Part shown: positions 1 through 8,100 of the stretch, piece by piece | How positions within the stretch are numbered: the stretch's first letter is position 1 | How the letters are laid out: each line of letters begins with the position of its first letter | Source of the DNA: JAJVIP01 sp964405835 | Lineage (GTDB): Bacteria > Elusimicrobiota > Elusimicrobia > F11 | Assembly (NCBI GenBank): GCA_964405835.1 | Contig: CAYOPN010000031.1 | Span: 1 to 32,644 of the forward strand | Reading direction: 5' to 3' | Length of the DNA stretch: 32,644 nucleotides | The notes under the pieces: model-generated | What the model was told of the DNA's origin: nothing | Databases searched by the model: none | The model's input: the letters and a program-made list of their open reading frames with translations, nothing else | Program-made: the position numbers and the translations under genes

Positions 1-3000
1 CTGGACGGAAAACACGATTTTCTCGCGCTTACCGCGGCTTTCAAAGAAAAGAAAATCGGATCGGCGGAATATTTCCGGATTCTGGAAGCATTGCTCAAGA
101 AAAATAGCGTGGATATGGCGTCGGCGCCACGCTTCCGCGGTTATCTGCGTTACGTGGAGCGGGCGGAGTCGGTGGATGCGACCGCCCTGTTCCGCGAATT
201 GGCCCAGTTCGAAGAGCACGCGATCAACCAAGTGGCGCGCAATGATCACGAACGGTCGCTGGCCTCCCAAGAAAAATGGCTCACCTTGGCCGAAAAACTC
301 CGCGACTACGCGCTTACTCCGGCTGAATGGAAACAATACAGGCTATTGGCTTTAAGCTTTAAGCTTAAAGCTTACGGCTTAGAGCCATTTGAAGATTTTT
401 ATCGATTGGCCGATCTCCGCAGCCACACAATGGCGCAACGCGTCATCGCGCATATTCGCAATGGGAAACGCGTGGCGCTCGTCGCCGGTGGTTTCCATAC
501 CGATGAAATCGCCAAAGAATTAGCCCGAGAGAATATTTCCACCGCCACGCTGCGCCCGCGCGTGTCGTCCATCGTTTCCGCCTCGTCGCTGGATTACCTC
601 TCCGGCTTCACACGCGAACACGCCCCCCTCGAAAAAATGATCTCCGGCGAAAAAATATCGCTCGTTGACGGCCGCGCGCTGATTGGAACCCCGAAAGTGC
701 AGCCGGTGGATGTTGGTTTCCAAAGCGTTCTCGTCAAAGACCTTGGGGGCAACGTGGAGCCGTTTAGTGGTTCATTTTGGAAAGAAAGTTTCCTGATGTT
801 CCTTAGGAACAAAATGCACGGCGCGCACAAGCACAAGTTCACTTCCGAAGAGCGTCAGCAAAAACTCGAACGCGGCATGGGGTGGATTTGGTGGTGGATG
901 ACGCCGCTTCTTATCTCGCCTTTGGCCGGTTATTTGTTCGCGCGCATGCTGTACGCGGAATCACGTATATGGCGCGTCTCCGCCTACGTTGCTTCACCGG
1001 TCTTGTTGACTGTCGCATCGCCCGCCATTGTCGTTGGTGACACCATTCATCTCATCTGGAATATTTTTAACCCGGACGCGCGGTTGTCCGTCCTCCGCAA
1101 CCCAAATGCTCTCCCGGTGCACACAAATAATGAAGAAGAACTTGATTTTGAGGTGGAACTCGGTGAACCGGAAAGTCTCATTGGGGCAAATTTTGGACCG
1201 TATACCGTGGTCCGCGAAATTTCACTGAGCTATTTCTCCGGCTTGTATGTGTTTGAAGCGAAGAATGCATCCAATGGGAAGAGTGTGTTGTTGAAAGTAC
1301 GATCGTTGTCTAAGGCCAACCTGACAAATTTTAATTTGTTCGAAAATGAAAAAAATATTTACCACCGTATCAATAACCGCCTGCCGAACATCACTCCGTT
1401 TTTTTATGGATCGAAAAAAGACGGGCTCTATTCCTGGATAGCGCTTGAGTGGCTTCCCGGAGTCGACTTATTGGAATGGATGCAGGGAAAATCGTTCGAC
1501 AAAAAAATTCATATGTTTGGAAATGTTCTGAAAGCCGTTAGAGCATTCGAAGAATTTGGATTGTTCCACTTCGATTTAAAGCCCAAGAACATCATGGTCC
1601 TAGTCGATGGAAGCGTGAGGCTGGTTGATTTTCAATTCGCACAGGAAAATAACGACCAAGCCGAGATCACAGGAACGACCAAGGGGTATTCACAACCCGA
1701 CAGCGAAGAATCTTTCTTGGATCATCGCGATATGTTCGCGTTGGGGGTGACGCTGTTCGAAATGGCCACCGGCGATTATTCCACTGACGGAACAACCGCG
1801 GAGGAAAGCACTTTCGCCGCTTTCATAGAAAAGAATCCGGACCGGTCATTGGAGAGATTGGTCCGGGAAAAAATGCACGGGGAATGGGCGCCTTTGGCGG
1901 GTGTGGTTTTCCGGGCGCTGGCCAAGGACCCAGAGAACCGCTTTGAATCTTTGGAGGAAATGATCGATGCGTTCCACGGTGAAGAAGATGAAAAGCTAAA
2001 CGGTTCCTGGTGGAAAGAAAGTTTCCTCATGTTCTTGCGCAAGAGATTCCATGAGTCTCATAGATACAAGTTCACTTCCGGAGCGCGTCAGCAGAAATTG
2101 GAACGCGGCATGTGGTGGATTAGATGGGGGATGGCGCTGCTTTTAATCCCGCCCGTGGCCGGATATCTGTTCGCGCGCATGCTGTACGCGGAGTCCCGCA
2201 TGTGGCGCTTGTCCGCTTATTTCGTTTCGCCGCTGCTATTGCCGATCGCGCTCCCCGCCATCATTCTTGGTGACGCGATCCATTTGATTTGGAACATCCG
2301 CAACCCGGACGCGCGCCTTTCCGGAAAGACCAGCGATACCTGGAGAGATCTTCCGGTGGTGGCGAAACGGGAAGGCGCCGGGACAATCATTAACATTAAT
2401 GCGCGGGATGTCGCGCCGGAACTTCGAAAACAGATTTTAAAGGACGTCCAAGTCGTCGCCAACCGGGCGTTTGGTAGCCGTCAGTTGCTTTTCATGTTTG
2501 GTGGGAACGATATTTTCTATGTGCTGATGGATGAGAATGGGCAAGTGCGCGGTTATTTGACGGCCGACCCTGAATCGGAAATTCCCAATACGATGCGGCT
2601 CTGGCAAATCGCGACGGATCCAGCTCGCAGGCACGACAACGCCCGTCCCGGCGAATTTCTTTTCGACACGTTTTATGATCGGTTGGGCGCCCGTTTTATG
2701 AATGTGGTGATACTTGCAGAAAAAGTCTCTTTGGATTTCTATGACAAATGGAGAAAGCGCCGCGGCCTTTCCTGGCAGACCGAAAACATCGGCAATGATG
2801 TTCGCATTGCCATTTCCCGGATGGATCCTCTTGAGGAATCGCTGCGCGCCGTCGACGCCAAAGAAATGACCGTGCTTGAGGCGTCACGGAAATTTAATCT
2901 TACCGATGCTCAGTTCGATGAACTGATCCGGTTGCGTGTGCCCATGGTCTCCGGCGGCAGCGGGCAGGAGAGTTCGCCGAATAAAACACCGCGCGAGGAA

Positions 3001-6000
3001 GACATTATTGCGCTCATCTATGAGCTAGAGACAGATTCCAAGGATGTTGCGTTTTCTGAATTGGAAAAAATGGGCGCTGTGGCGCTTCCTGCAATGTTGC
3101 GGCTGATGCCAAAAATAGCGAGGCGCGAGCAACTGCTCAAACTGTTTGAAAAAATTGGCGGCCAACAAGTTGTTCCGGGATACCTTCAAGCGGTACGAGA
3201 TAGGAATGAGCGGGATGTCGCGGTGCACTCTTTGCTGGCAATGAGAAACAGGGATGTGGATCGTCTGCTGGCGAACACCCTTTTGGAATCAATCCCGGAC
3301 GGCAGCACGATTGTGGATATTTTGTTTGGGGCGATAGCAGGTCATGTCGAGGTTGAGAAAACGATAGATGGAATCCCCGGCCTCGGTAGTCGCATAGATA
3401 ATACTTCCGCAACGATTTTCTTGATGGCGCTGGGGATCCACCTTTTCAAAAAAGACCCCGCACAATTGCAAGTTGTTCTTTCCTCTTTGCTTAAAAGTGA
3501 AGACACCGATGTTGTGGCCGCGGCCATTTTGTTGATGGAGCTACTCCCGTTGGAAATGAAAAGTGAGGCATTGACCGGGCGCTTATGGGATTTCTTGTCG
3601 GTCGAAAATGTCGATAAAGATATTTCTCGCACGGCTATAAGGGTATTGAGAAGCGCCGGCGCCAAAAATAACGATGCCATTTTGGTCCGTCTGTTAAATC
3701 ACAATCGAAAGGAAGTGGCCCTTCTCGCCAAGGAATTGTTGATCGCCCGTGGAAGCCCGGTCGTTCCATTGTTGTCGGCCCGTTTGGTTGGCCCTTTTGG
3801 GCATAGCGAATGGCCTCTCATCATCATGGAGACATTGATTTCTATCGGCGGTGAGAGTGCGTTGGCGGCTGTGTATCGTTCTTTTTATGGCATCGGGCTT
3901 CGCAATATGGGTTATGTCTCCGGTCTGCTCTTGGATAAGACGGACCCGCTTCTTCTGAAACATTTTTGGGGAGAAAATTATCCGGCAAATCTCAATGTCT
4001 ATCGTCTGTTGGGAAAATCTTCGAATGATAAGGTCAAAAGTGATATTGCCGCATTGGGAGAGGCGGCTATTCCGCTTTTGCGACAGGTTATTGAGGCAAG
4101 GGAAGGGGTGGATAGTGTGCAGGTTGATTTGGCTCTCGGAGCGTTGGCATTAATCCCTGGAGTGGTTTCCTTTCAAATTTTAGCCGGGATGATGGAGAAC
4201 AGAAGGTTCGTCGATTCATATACGTGGGAGCAAAGAATGATCGCCGTTTTGTCGGCGATGGGGTCCTCAAAAAATCCCGCTGCCTTTGAAAAACTTACGG
4301 GTTTGCTGCCCGCTGATTTTTACAATGGAGAAAAATTGCCCATTGCCTTGATGGATGCGCTCGTGAAGTTGGGCCAGGCCCGCGCACTTCCGACCCTATT
4401 TAAATTATTTTTCCATGCCCATGGAGATATTCAAATAAAATTTGCCAAGGGTATTCAAAGTTTGGGCGGGAAAGGCCATTCGCTTTATATTGGTATAGGG
4501 CTTCTTGAAAAATCCCTGATCGATAATGTGCGCTTCGGCGTATTGAAGTTTTTGAAATGGAAAACATGGGACCTCACGGCATTTCCACAAGAATTCGAGC
4601 ACGATGAGAATATCCCTCCGGAATTTTATCCGTCACGGTTTTTTTCTGAAAACCTGTGGCGGGCGGCCAACCAGATAAAGAACGCGGGCCCGGATCAATG
4701 GCAGAAATACGTGGACTTTCATACCTCGGGGCAATCCTTGCCTGGCCAGTTTTTCAGTCTTTTGGCGAACCGGGATTTTGTTGCGTATCCGCACAAGGCT
4801 GCCTTTTTTCAGCTGCATGAAAAATTGATTGGGCAGTTGGGAACGGACATCGAATTTTTCTACAAATCCATGCCACAATTATTGACGCCGGATGTAAACG
4901 ATTTAGACCATGGATTTCTTAAAGCGGCGCGAATGGCTTTTGCGCCCTATTTTAAAGACCCGTCGCTGCGCTCCCCGGAATTCGACGCGTTGTTGGCGGA
5001 TGCGTTGGTTCGGGTCGGTTCGAGAGCAGGGTCGAATGTGGAGACCTTGCTCGCCGAAGCAGCCAAGCCGGAAGTTGGCATTCTTTCCATTCAAGAAAAA
5101 AACCGGGTTCTCATGGCTTTTCTTACGTGGAACATCAACGCCGGGGCCGCATTGCCGCAGGACACGTTGGGCGCGGTACAGTATCGCGTGTTGGGTTATT
5201 GGAGAAACCATCCCCAAAGAGAGTCGCCTTTGCTCTCCATTGAATGGTTGAACGAATATGATGATGAGGGCGTGTATACGAAAGACCGCTATCAGCCCAC
5301 CCCTCCGGCCGGCGCTACAGGTTTTCGCCAAGCCATTCTCATCGATGCCAAAGGTAGAAAACATCCCATTCTTGGGTATTTGGGCGAAAGGCCCTCAAAA
5401 CACGAAACGGAACTCGGCCTTGATGCGCAGCGCGAATTGGACGGAGACCTCCGCCGTTTTTCTGCCGACAGTTACCAGATATACGAAGTGGGCGGTGTCC
5501 GGTACAAAAGACCGGTGAAATCGGTGCGTCGAAGTGATGGCACTTTTTTTCATGTCGCGCCGGTTGGACTTCAGCCCGGCCTGGCGCTGGCTTACTACGA
5601 AATTGTCGAGACCGGCGTTGTTTTTACAGCCTGTATCAATGCGTCCGAACTCCGTCAGACGCTGCGGCAAGAACGGGAAAGGACGGCACGGTTGGGCGAT
5701 ATGGACTTGGACGCAGCCGCCAAAAAAGTTACGGATTTCATCGTTGGCTTAAGTTCCACATTGCGCGATCCGGAGCGGACGATTCCCGGTTTTGATCCCG
5801 AAAAGCATTTTGCAAGAGATGACGCGCCGACCATTAATGCCGATCCGGCAACCTTTGCGCGCGCCGTGGCCGCCGCCAATTACATCAAGGCCGAATTTCC
5901 AACGAAATACAAAGACCTGGTCGGTGAGAGGCAATGGAAAGACCTGACGGATATCGACAAAGCGGAGCTTTTTGATCAAGTCTGGCTGCGCATTTATACG

Positions 6001-7764
6001 CAGGATCCGGCCTTGGCCGAAGAGATGGAACGGCGTTACCAATTGCAGCTCTTGGCCTATGAATTGCCGTTTTCATTTAAATCGTTCAGCTACGAAGGCC
6101 TCCTCAAGGTGGCCGCCTACGTGAACGAAACGGCGGGGCGTGATTTGCATCGCCCCAACATAATTAAGCTGTCCAAACCCAGCCTCCGTCCCAGTGCGGA
6201 TATCGCAGAACAACTGGAATTGATTTTTGAAAAATTCCGACGCGAGGCCTTGTTGCTGCGCGACATGGCAAAAGTTTTTACGTACGACGAAACGGTGTGG
6301 GCGATGATGGCGCTTGAAAATATGCTGGTTGGCCATGTGGCCGGACGGCCGGAAGTCGACCATTTTCCTGTTTTCCAAGCCTTGGAAAACATGAGCCGTC
6401 CGAAAGTTAAGCCGGACATCGTGAAGATGCGCCCCTACGTTTTCTTGACGCTTTCCAGGGACTTAAGCGTAAAGCTCGGTTTGGGCGGCCGTACCATCTT
6501 TATGTCAGAGGGCAACACCGTGAAGGAAGCGTTGGAAGTTTTTGGCATTGAATTAACGAATGATCTGATAGTGACTATCGACGGAAAAAAGGTCACCGGC
6601 CGGAAATCGCTGGATGAACAACAAATGGTCCGGTTGGAAGCCGTCACGGTGGATTCGGCATTGGAGCAAGCCTTGCGCGCCGTTGACGCCAAGGAAATGA
6701 ACCCCATCCAAGCCGCCATTAAATTCGAGCTAACCGACCCGCAGGCCGAAGAATTGTTTCGGCTTCGCCCCATCAGCGGCGGCAGCCCGGAACCAGGTGA
6801 ATTGGACCTGGAGGTCCGAAAGTTCGGCGAAACTTCCATGCCGCAGTGGACCAAGCAATATTACCGGTACATTCCTTCTGATAATGCAGATGGGCCAGAT
6901 GTGTTGGTCATTCCAGCGTGGTTGCTTTGGTTATTGTTGGGAAAACCGGGGGTAGCGATGGTGTCATTTTCCAGTCCAAACTTGAAAAAAGTTTCCAGCA
7001 TTTACCCTGTTCCCTCAGAGCTTTTTGAGGCGGTGCTTTCATTTTTTAATAAAAAAATTGTCGTTGTATCGGAAGAAATACTCCATGAAGAGGGGCTGCT
7101 TTTTCATGAATCACTGCATTATTGGATCGAGCGCCTCCATGGAAAAAACCATCAGTGGCTTTATAAATACCATGAGCCCATCCACCCCAATATCGAAAAG
7201 GATAAAGCGGAACTTGAGAAGATTGGATATCACCAGGAAGAGCTGGATGAGGAGTTTTTCGTCCATAACATGGAATCGATAGCCCAAGCAGGAAATGAAG
7301 AAGAGGTCTCTCTCGTTTTGTCGATGATGTATGAGGATCCAAGGCCATTGTTAGAGATTGTTCAAAGAGCCATTCCCTCCAATTTTATTGTTGAACAGGT
7401 CAAGCAAGCTGGCGTTGAAATCGTAGGGGTTTCTCGGCATGTCCCCCTGATTGGGAATCGGATCGCTTTCGACAAGAAAAAAAGTCTCGAACTCTTAGAT
7501 GGATTAAATTTTGATATTCCCTCTCTTTTCATGCCCCTGATGGGGGAAAGGGTATCGAAGCGCGACGCCGCGAATCTCATTAATAGCAATGTGGCCCGTT
7601 TGGTTGTCTTTTTCGGGGAAAATGTTCCTCTCCGGGTATTCCTTACGGGACTTGGGTTTCCCGAAATGGAAGAGGATTCCGGCCCCATTAACATCTCTTT
7701 CAACCTATCGAGCGATCTGGGCGTCAATTTCAGGAGCCGCCGTAAGGCCCTGGAATCGGCTTGA
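1..7764 (+). CDS. Giant multidomain protein: ChaN-like, membrane, kinase, GNAT-like, HEAT, peptidase-like (5' partial)
   Basis: The frame is open from base 1 with no stop, and the first residues align with the interior of the downstream giant paralogue, so the true start lies before the window; the TTG at 91 is not credible. At least 2,587 residues. Order by base: end of a ChaN/TraB-like domain with a GGFH motif (about 487-498); membrane segment (769-1090); protein kinase-like domain (about 1186-1980) with Lys codon 1294, HFD 1567-1575 and DFQ 1627-1635, but a degenerate glycine loop; second copy of the membrane segment (2002-2323); GNAT-like region (about 2500-2790); HEAT-like helical repeats (about 2995-4890); an unassigned region; a ThiS/MoaD-like ubiquitin fold (about 6430-6660); and a zincin-like HESLH motif (7105-7119) followed by an acidic EEFFVH segment that could supply the third ligand. 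Catalytic Lys and both Asp of the kinase are present, so activity is possible. Overall role unknown; a membrane-bound signalling protein is inference. Confidence 0.85.
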   Translation: MDGKHDFLALTAAFKEKKIGSAEYFRILEALLKKNSVDMASAPRFRGYLRYVERAESVDATALFRELAQFEEHAINQVARNDHERSLASQEKWLTLAEKLRDYALTPAEWKQYRLLALSFKLKAYGLEPFEDFYRLADLRSHTMAQRVIAHIRNGKRVALVAGGFHTDEIAKELARENISTATLRPRVSSIVSASSLDYLSGFTREHAPLEKMISGEKISLVDGRALIGTPKVQPVDVGFQSVLVKDLGGNVEPFSGSFWKESFLMFLRNKMHGAHKHKFTSEERQQKLERGMGWIWWWMTPLLISPLAGYLFARMLYAESRIWRVSAYVASPVLLTVASPAIVVGDTIHLIWNIFNPDARLSVLRNPNALPVHTNNEEELDFEVELGEPESLIGANFGPYTVVREISLSYFSGLYVFEAKNASNGKSVLLKVRSLSKANLTNFNLFENEKNIYHRINNRLPNITPFFYGSKKDGLYSWIALEWLPGVDLLEWMQGKSFDKKIHMFGNVLKAVRAFEEFGLFHFDLKPKNIMVLVDGSVRLVDFQFAQENNDQAEITGTTKGYSQPDSEESFLDHRDMFALGVTLFEMATGDYSTDGTTAEESTFAAFIEKNPDRSLERLVREKMHGEWAPLAGVVFRALAKDPENRFESLEEMIDAFHGEEDEKLNGSWWKESFLMFLRKRFHESHRYKFTSGARQQKLERGMWWIRWGMALLLIPPVAGYLFARMLYAESRMWRLSAYFVSPLLLPIALPAIILGDAIHLIWNIRNPDARLSGKTSDTWRDLPVVAKREGAGTIININARDVAPELRKQILKDVQVVANRAFGSRQLLFMFGGNDIFYVLMDENGQVRGYLTADPESEIPNTMRLWQIATDPARRHDNARPGEFLFDTFYDRLGARFMNVVILAEKVSLDFYDKWRKRRGLSWQTENIGNDVRIAISRMDPLEESLRAVDAKEMTVLEASRKFNLTDAQFDELIRLRVPMVSGGSGQESSPNKTPREEDIIALIYELETDSKDVAFSELEKMGAVALPAMLRLMPKIARREQLLKLFEKIGGQQVVPGYLQAVRDRNERDVAVHSLLAMRNRDVDRLLANTLLESIPDGSTIVDILFGAIAGHVEVEKTIDGIPGLGSRIDNTSATIFLMALGIHLFKKDPAQLQVVLSSLLKSEDTDVVAAAILLMELLPLEMKSEALTGRLWDFLSVENVDKDISRTAIRVLRSAGAKNNDAILVRLLNHNRKEVALLAKELLIARGSPVVPLLSARLVGPFGHSEWPLIIMETLISIGGESALAAVYRSFYGIGLRNMGYVSGLLLDKTDPLLLKHFWGENYPANLNVYRLLGKSSNDKVKSDIAALGEAAIPLLRQVIEAREGVDSVQVDLALGALALIPGVVSFQILAGMMENRRFVDSYTWEQRMIAVLSAMGSSKNPAAFEKLTGLLPADFYNGEKLPIALMDALVKLGQARALPTLFKLFFHAHGDIQIKFAKGIQSLGGKGHSLYIGIGLLEKSLIDNVRFGVLKFLKWKTWDLTAFPQEFEHDENIPPEFYPSRFFSENLWRAANQIKNAGPDQWQKYVDFHTSGQSLPGQFFSLLANRDFVAYPHKAAFFQLHEKLIGQLGTDIEFFYKSMPQLLTPDVNDLDHGFLKAARMAFAPYFKDPSLRSPEFDALLADALVRVGSRAGSNVETLLAEAAKPEVGILSIQEKNRVLMAFLTWNINAGAALPQDTLGAVQYRVLGYWRNHPQRESPLLSIEWLNEYDDEGVYTKDRYQPTPPAGATGFRQAILIDAKGRKHPILGYLGERPSKHETELGLDAQRELDGDLRRFSADSYQIYEVGGVRYKRPVKSVRRSDGTFFHVAPVGLQPGLALAYYEIVETGVVFTACINASELRQTLRQERERTARLGDMDLDAAAKKVTDFIVGLSSTLRDPERTIPGFDPEKHFARDDAPTINADPATFARAVAAANYIKAEFPTKYKDLVGERQWKDLTDIDKAELFDQVWLRIYTQDPALAEEMERRYQLQLLAYELPFSFKSFSYEGLLKVAAYVNETAGRDLHRPNIIKLSKPSLRPSADIAEQLELIFEKFRREALLLRDMAKVFTYDETVWAMMALENMLVGHVAGRPEVDHFPVFQALENMSRPKVKPDIVKMRPYVFLTLSRDLSVKLGLGGRTIFMSEGNTVKEALEVFGIELTNDLIVTIDGKKVTGRKSLDEQQMVRLEAVTVDSALEQALRAVDAKEMNPIQAAIKFELTDPQAEELFRLRPISGGSPEPGELDLEVRKFGETSMPQWTKQYYRYIPSDNADGPDVLVIPAWLLWLLLGKPGVAMVSFSSPNLKKVSSIYPVPSELFEAVLSFFNKKIVVVSEEILHEEGLLFHESLHYWIERLHGKNHQWLYKYHEPIHPNIEKDKAELEKIGYHQEELDEEFFVHNMESIAQAGNEEEVSLVLSMMYEDPRPLLEIVQRAIPSNFIVEQVKQAGVEIVGVSRHVPLIGNRIAFDKKKSLELLDGLNFDIPSLFMPLMGERVSKRDAANLINSNVARLVVFFGENVPLRVFLTGLGFPEMEEDSGPINISFNLSSDLGVNFRSRRKALESA
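351..385 (+). repeat. Imperfect heptamer tandem repeat inside the giant CDS
   Basis: Five consecutive 7-base units ending in GC: TTTAAGC, TTTAAGC, TTAAAGC, TTACGGC, TTAGAGC. Three AAGCTT hexamers fall 7 bases apart at 354, 361 and 368. The stretch encodes ALSFKLKAYGLEP, a small insertion absent at the matching place in the second giant paralogue, which suggests local slippage expansion within the ChaN-like domain. Confidence 0.8.
769..1090 (+). repeat. Membrane-segment duplication, copy 1 (before kinase domain)
   Basis: This 322-base stretch recurs without indels at 2002-2323, exactly 1,233 bases (411 codons) downstream. The encoded copies share WKESFLMFLR, QQKLERGM, AGYLFARMLYAESR and NPDARLS, with two hydrophobic segments predicted to cross the membrane. 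The duplication brackets the kinase domain. Confidence 0.9.
2002..2323 (+). repeat. Membrane-segment duplication, copy 2 (after kinase domain)
   Basis: Second copy of the segment at 769-1090 in the same frame and without length change. It follows the C-lobe of the kinase and precedes the GNAT-like region. If both copies span the membrane as hairpins, the kinase domain stays on the same side as the flanking soluble domains. Confidence 0.9.
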
Positions 7765-7798
7765 TAAGAAGGGCTGAAACCGTTACGATCCTTTTGGC

Positions 7799-7870
7799 GC
7801 CGATGTAGCTCAACGGTAGAGCAACGGTTTTGTAAACCGTAGGTTGGGGGTTCAAATCCCTTCATCGGCT
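7799..7870 (+). tRNA. tRNA-Thr (anticodon UGU)
   Basis: A complete cloverleaf can be drawn. The 7-bp acceptor stem pairs GCCGATG with CATCGGC, the D-arm is GCTC/GAGC, and the anticodon stem ACGGT/ACCGT closes a TTTGTAA loop with anticodon TGT. The T-arm carries TTCAAAT. The discriminator is T, and CCA is not encoded. It starts 34 bases after the first giant gene stops and lies on the same strand. Confidence 0.95.
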
Positions 7871-7883
7871 ACAAGACATTGGG

Positions 7884-7914
7884 GTCCCCCTTCGCCCGAT
7901 GGGCTACGGGGGAC
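7884..7914 (+). repeat. REP-like hairpin after tRNA-Thr
   Basis: Near-perfect inverted repeat: outer stem GTCCCCC/GGGGGAC (7 bp), inner stem GCCC/GGGC (4 bp), a symmetric TTC/TAC internal loop and a GAT apical loop. No T-run follows, so it is not a classical terminator, although it could define the 3' end of the tRNA transcript. It lies between the tRNA and its duplicated 3' end. Confidence 0.75.
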
Positions 7915-7965
7915 GGACTTCGCTTTGATTGATGTAACTTTGGTTTGAGGAGAAGTTGGGGGCCT

Positions 7966-8033
7966 GCCGGGCGTAGCTCCGGACGTGCGCAGCACGGAAG
8001 GAGCGAAGTCCGGTTCAAATCCCTTCATCGGCT
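7966..8033 (+). pseudogene. tRNA-like remnant or duplicated tRNA-Thr 3' end (att-like direct repeat)
   Basis: Bases 8012-8033 repeat exactly the last 22 bases of tRNA-Thr (7849-7870), covering part of the T-arm and the whole 3' acceptor strand. Upstream, GCCG (7966-7969) could pair with the terminal CGGC and is followed by TAGCTC as in a tRNA D-arm, but no anticodon arm can be drawn. Instead there is a hairpin with GCTCC (7976-7980)/GGAGC (8000-8004) outside and GTGC/GCAC inside. Also AGCGAAGTCC (8002-8011) is the reverse complement of 7915-7924. It is either a decayed tandem tRNA or an attachment-site duplication left by an element that integrated in the tRNA; no integrase is in the window. 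Confidence 0.6.
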
Positions 8034-8094
8034 CTCATCGGTACCAAAGTTTATCGGCAAAGTATCGGCAATTTATCGGCATTATGGTTATAAT
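8026..8094 (+). promoter_or_regulatory. Putative Fic promoter with 11-bp-spaced iterons
   Basis: Three direct TATCGGCA repeats lie at 8052-8059, 8063-8070 and 8074-8081, exactly 11 bases apart, about one helical turn. Two weaker CATCGG units at 8026 and 8037 are also 11 apart. A perfect TATAAT follows at 8089-8094, so a transcript would begin at or within a base or two of the ATG at 8101. No ribosome binding site is visible, consistent with a leaderless mRNA. No good -35 box is seen, and the iterons occupy that place, so they may bind a regulator; the Fic protein's own winged helix is a candidate. Confidence 0.55.
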
Positions 8095-8100
8095 TGCCCT

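Noticed and set aside
91..93. TTG at 91 as start of the first giant gene
   Set aside because: The frame is open to base 1 and the upstream residues align with the interior of the second giant protein, so the gene enters from outside the window.
7884..7914. Rho-independent terminator after the tRNA
   Set aside because: The stem is strong but no T-run follows, so I list it as a REP-like hairpin instead.
8026..8081. CRISPR-like array of TATCGGCA boxes
   Set aside because: Units are only 8 bases at 11-base spacing, with 3-base gaps; this fits protein-binding iterons, not repeats and spacers.
7945..8100. N-terminal extension of the Fic protein from a TTG at 7945
   Set aside because: It would translate the tRNA-like repeat and hairpin DNA, and a TATAAT box lies inside it just before ATG 8101.
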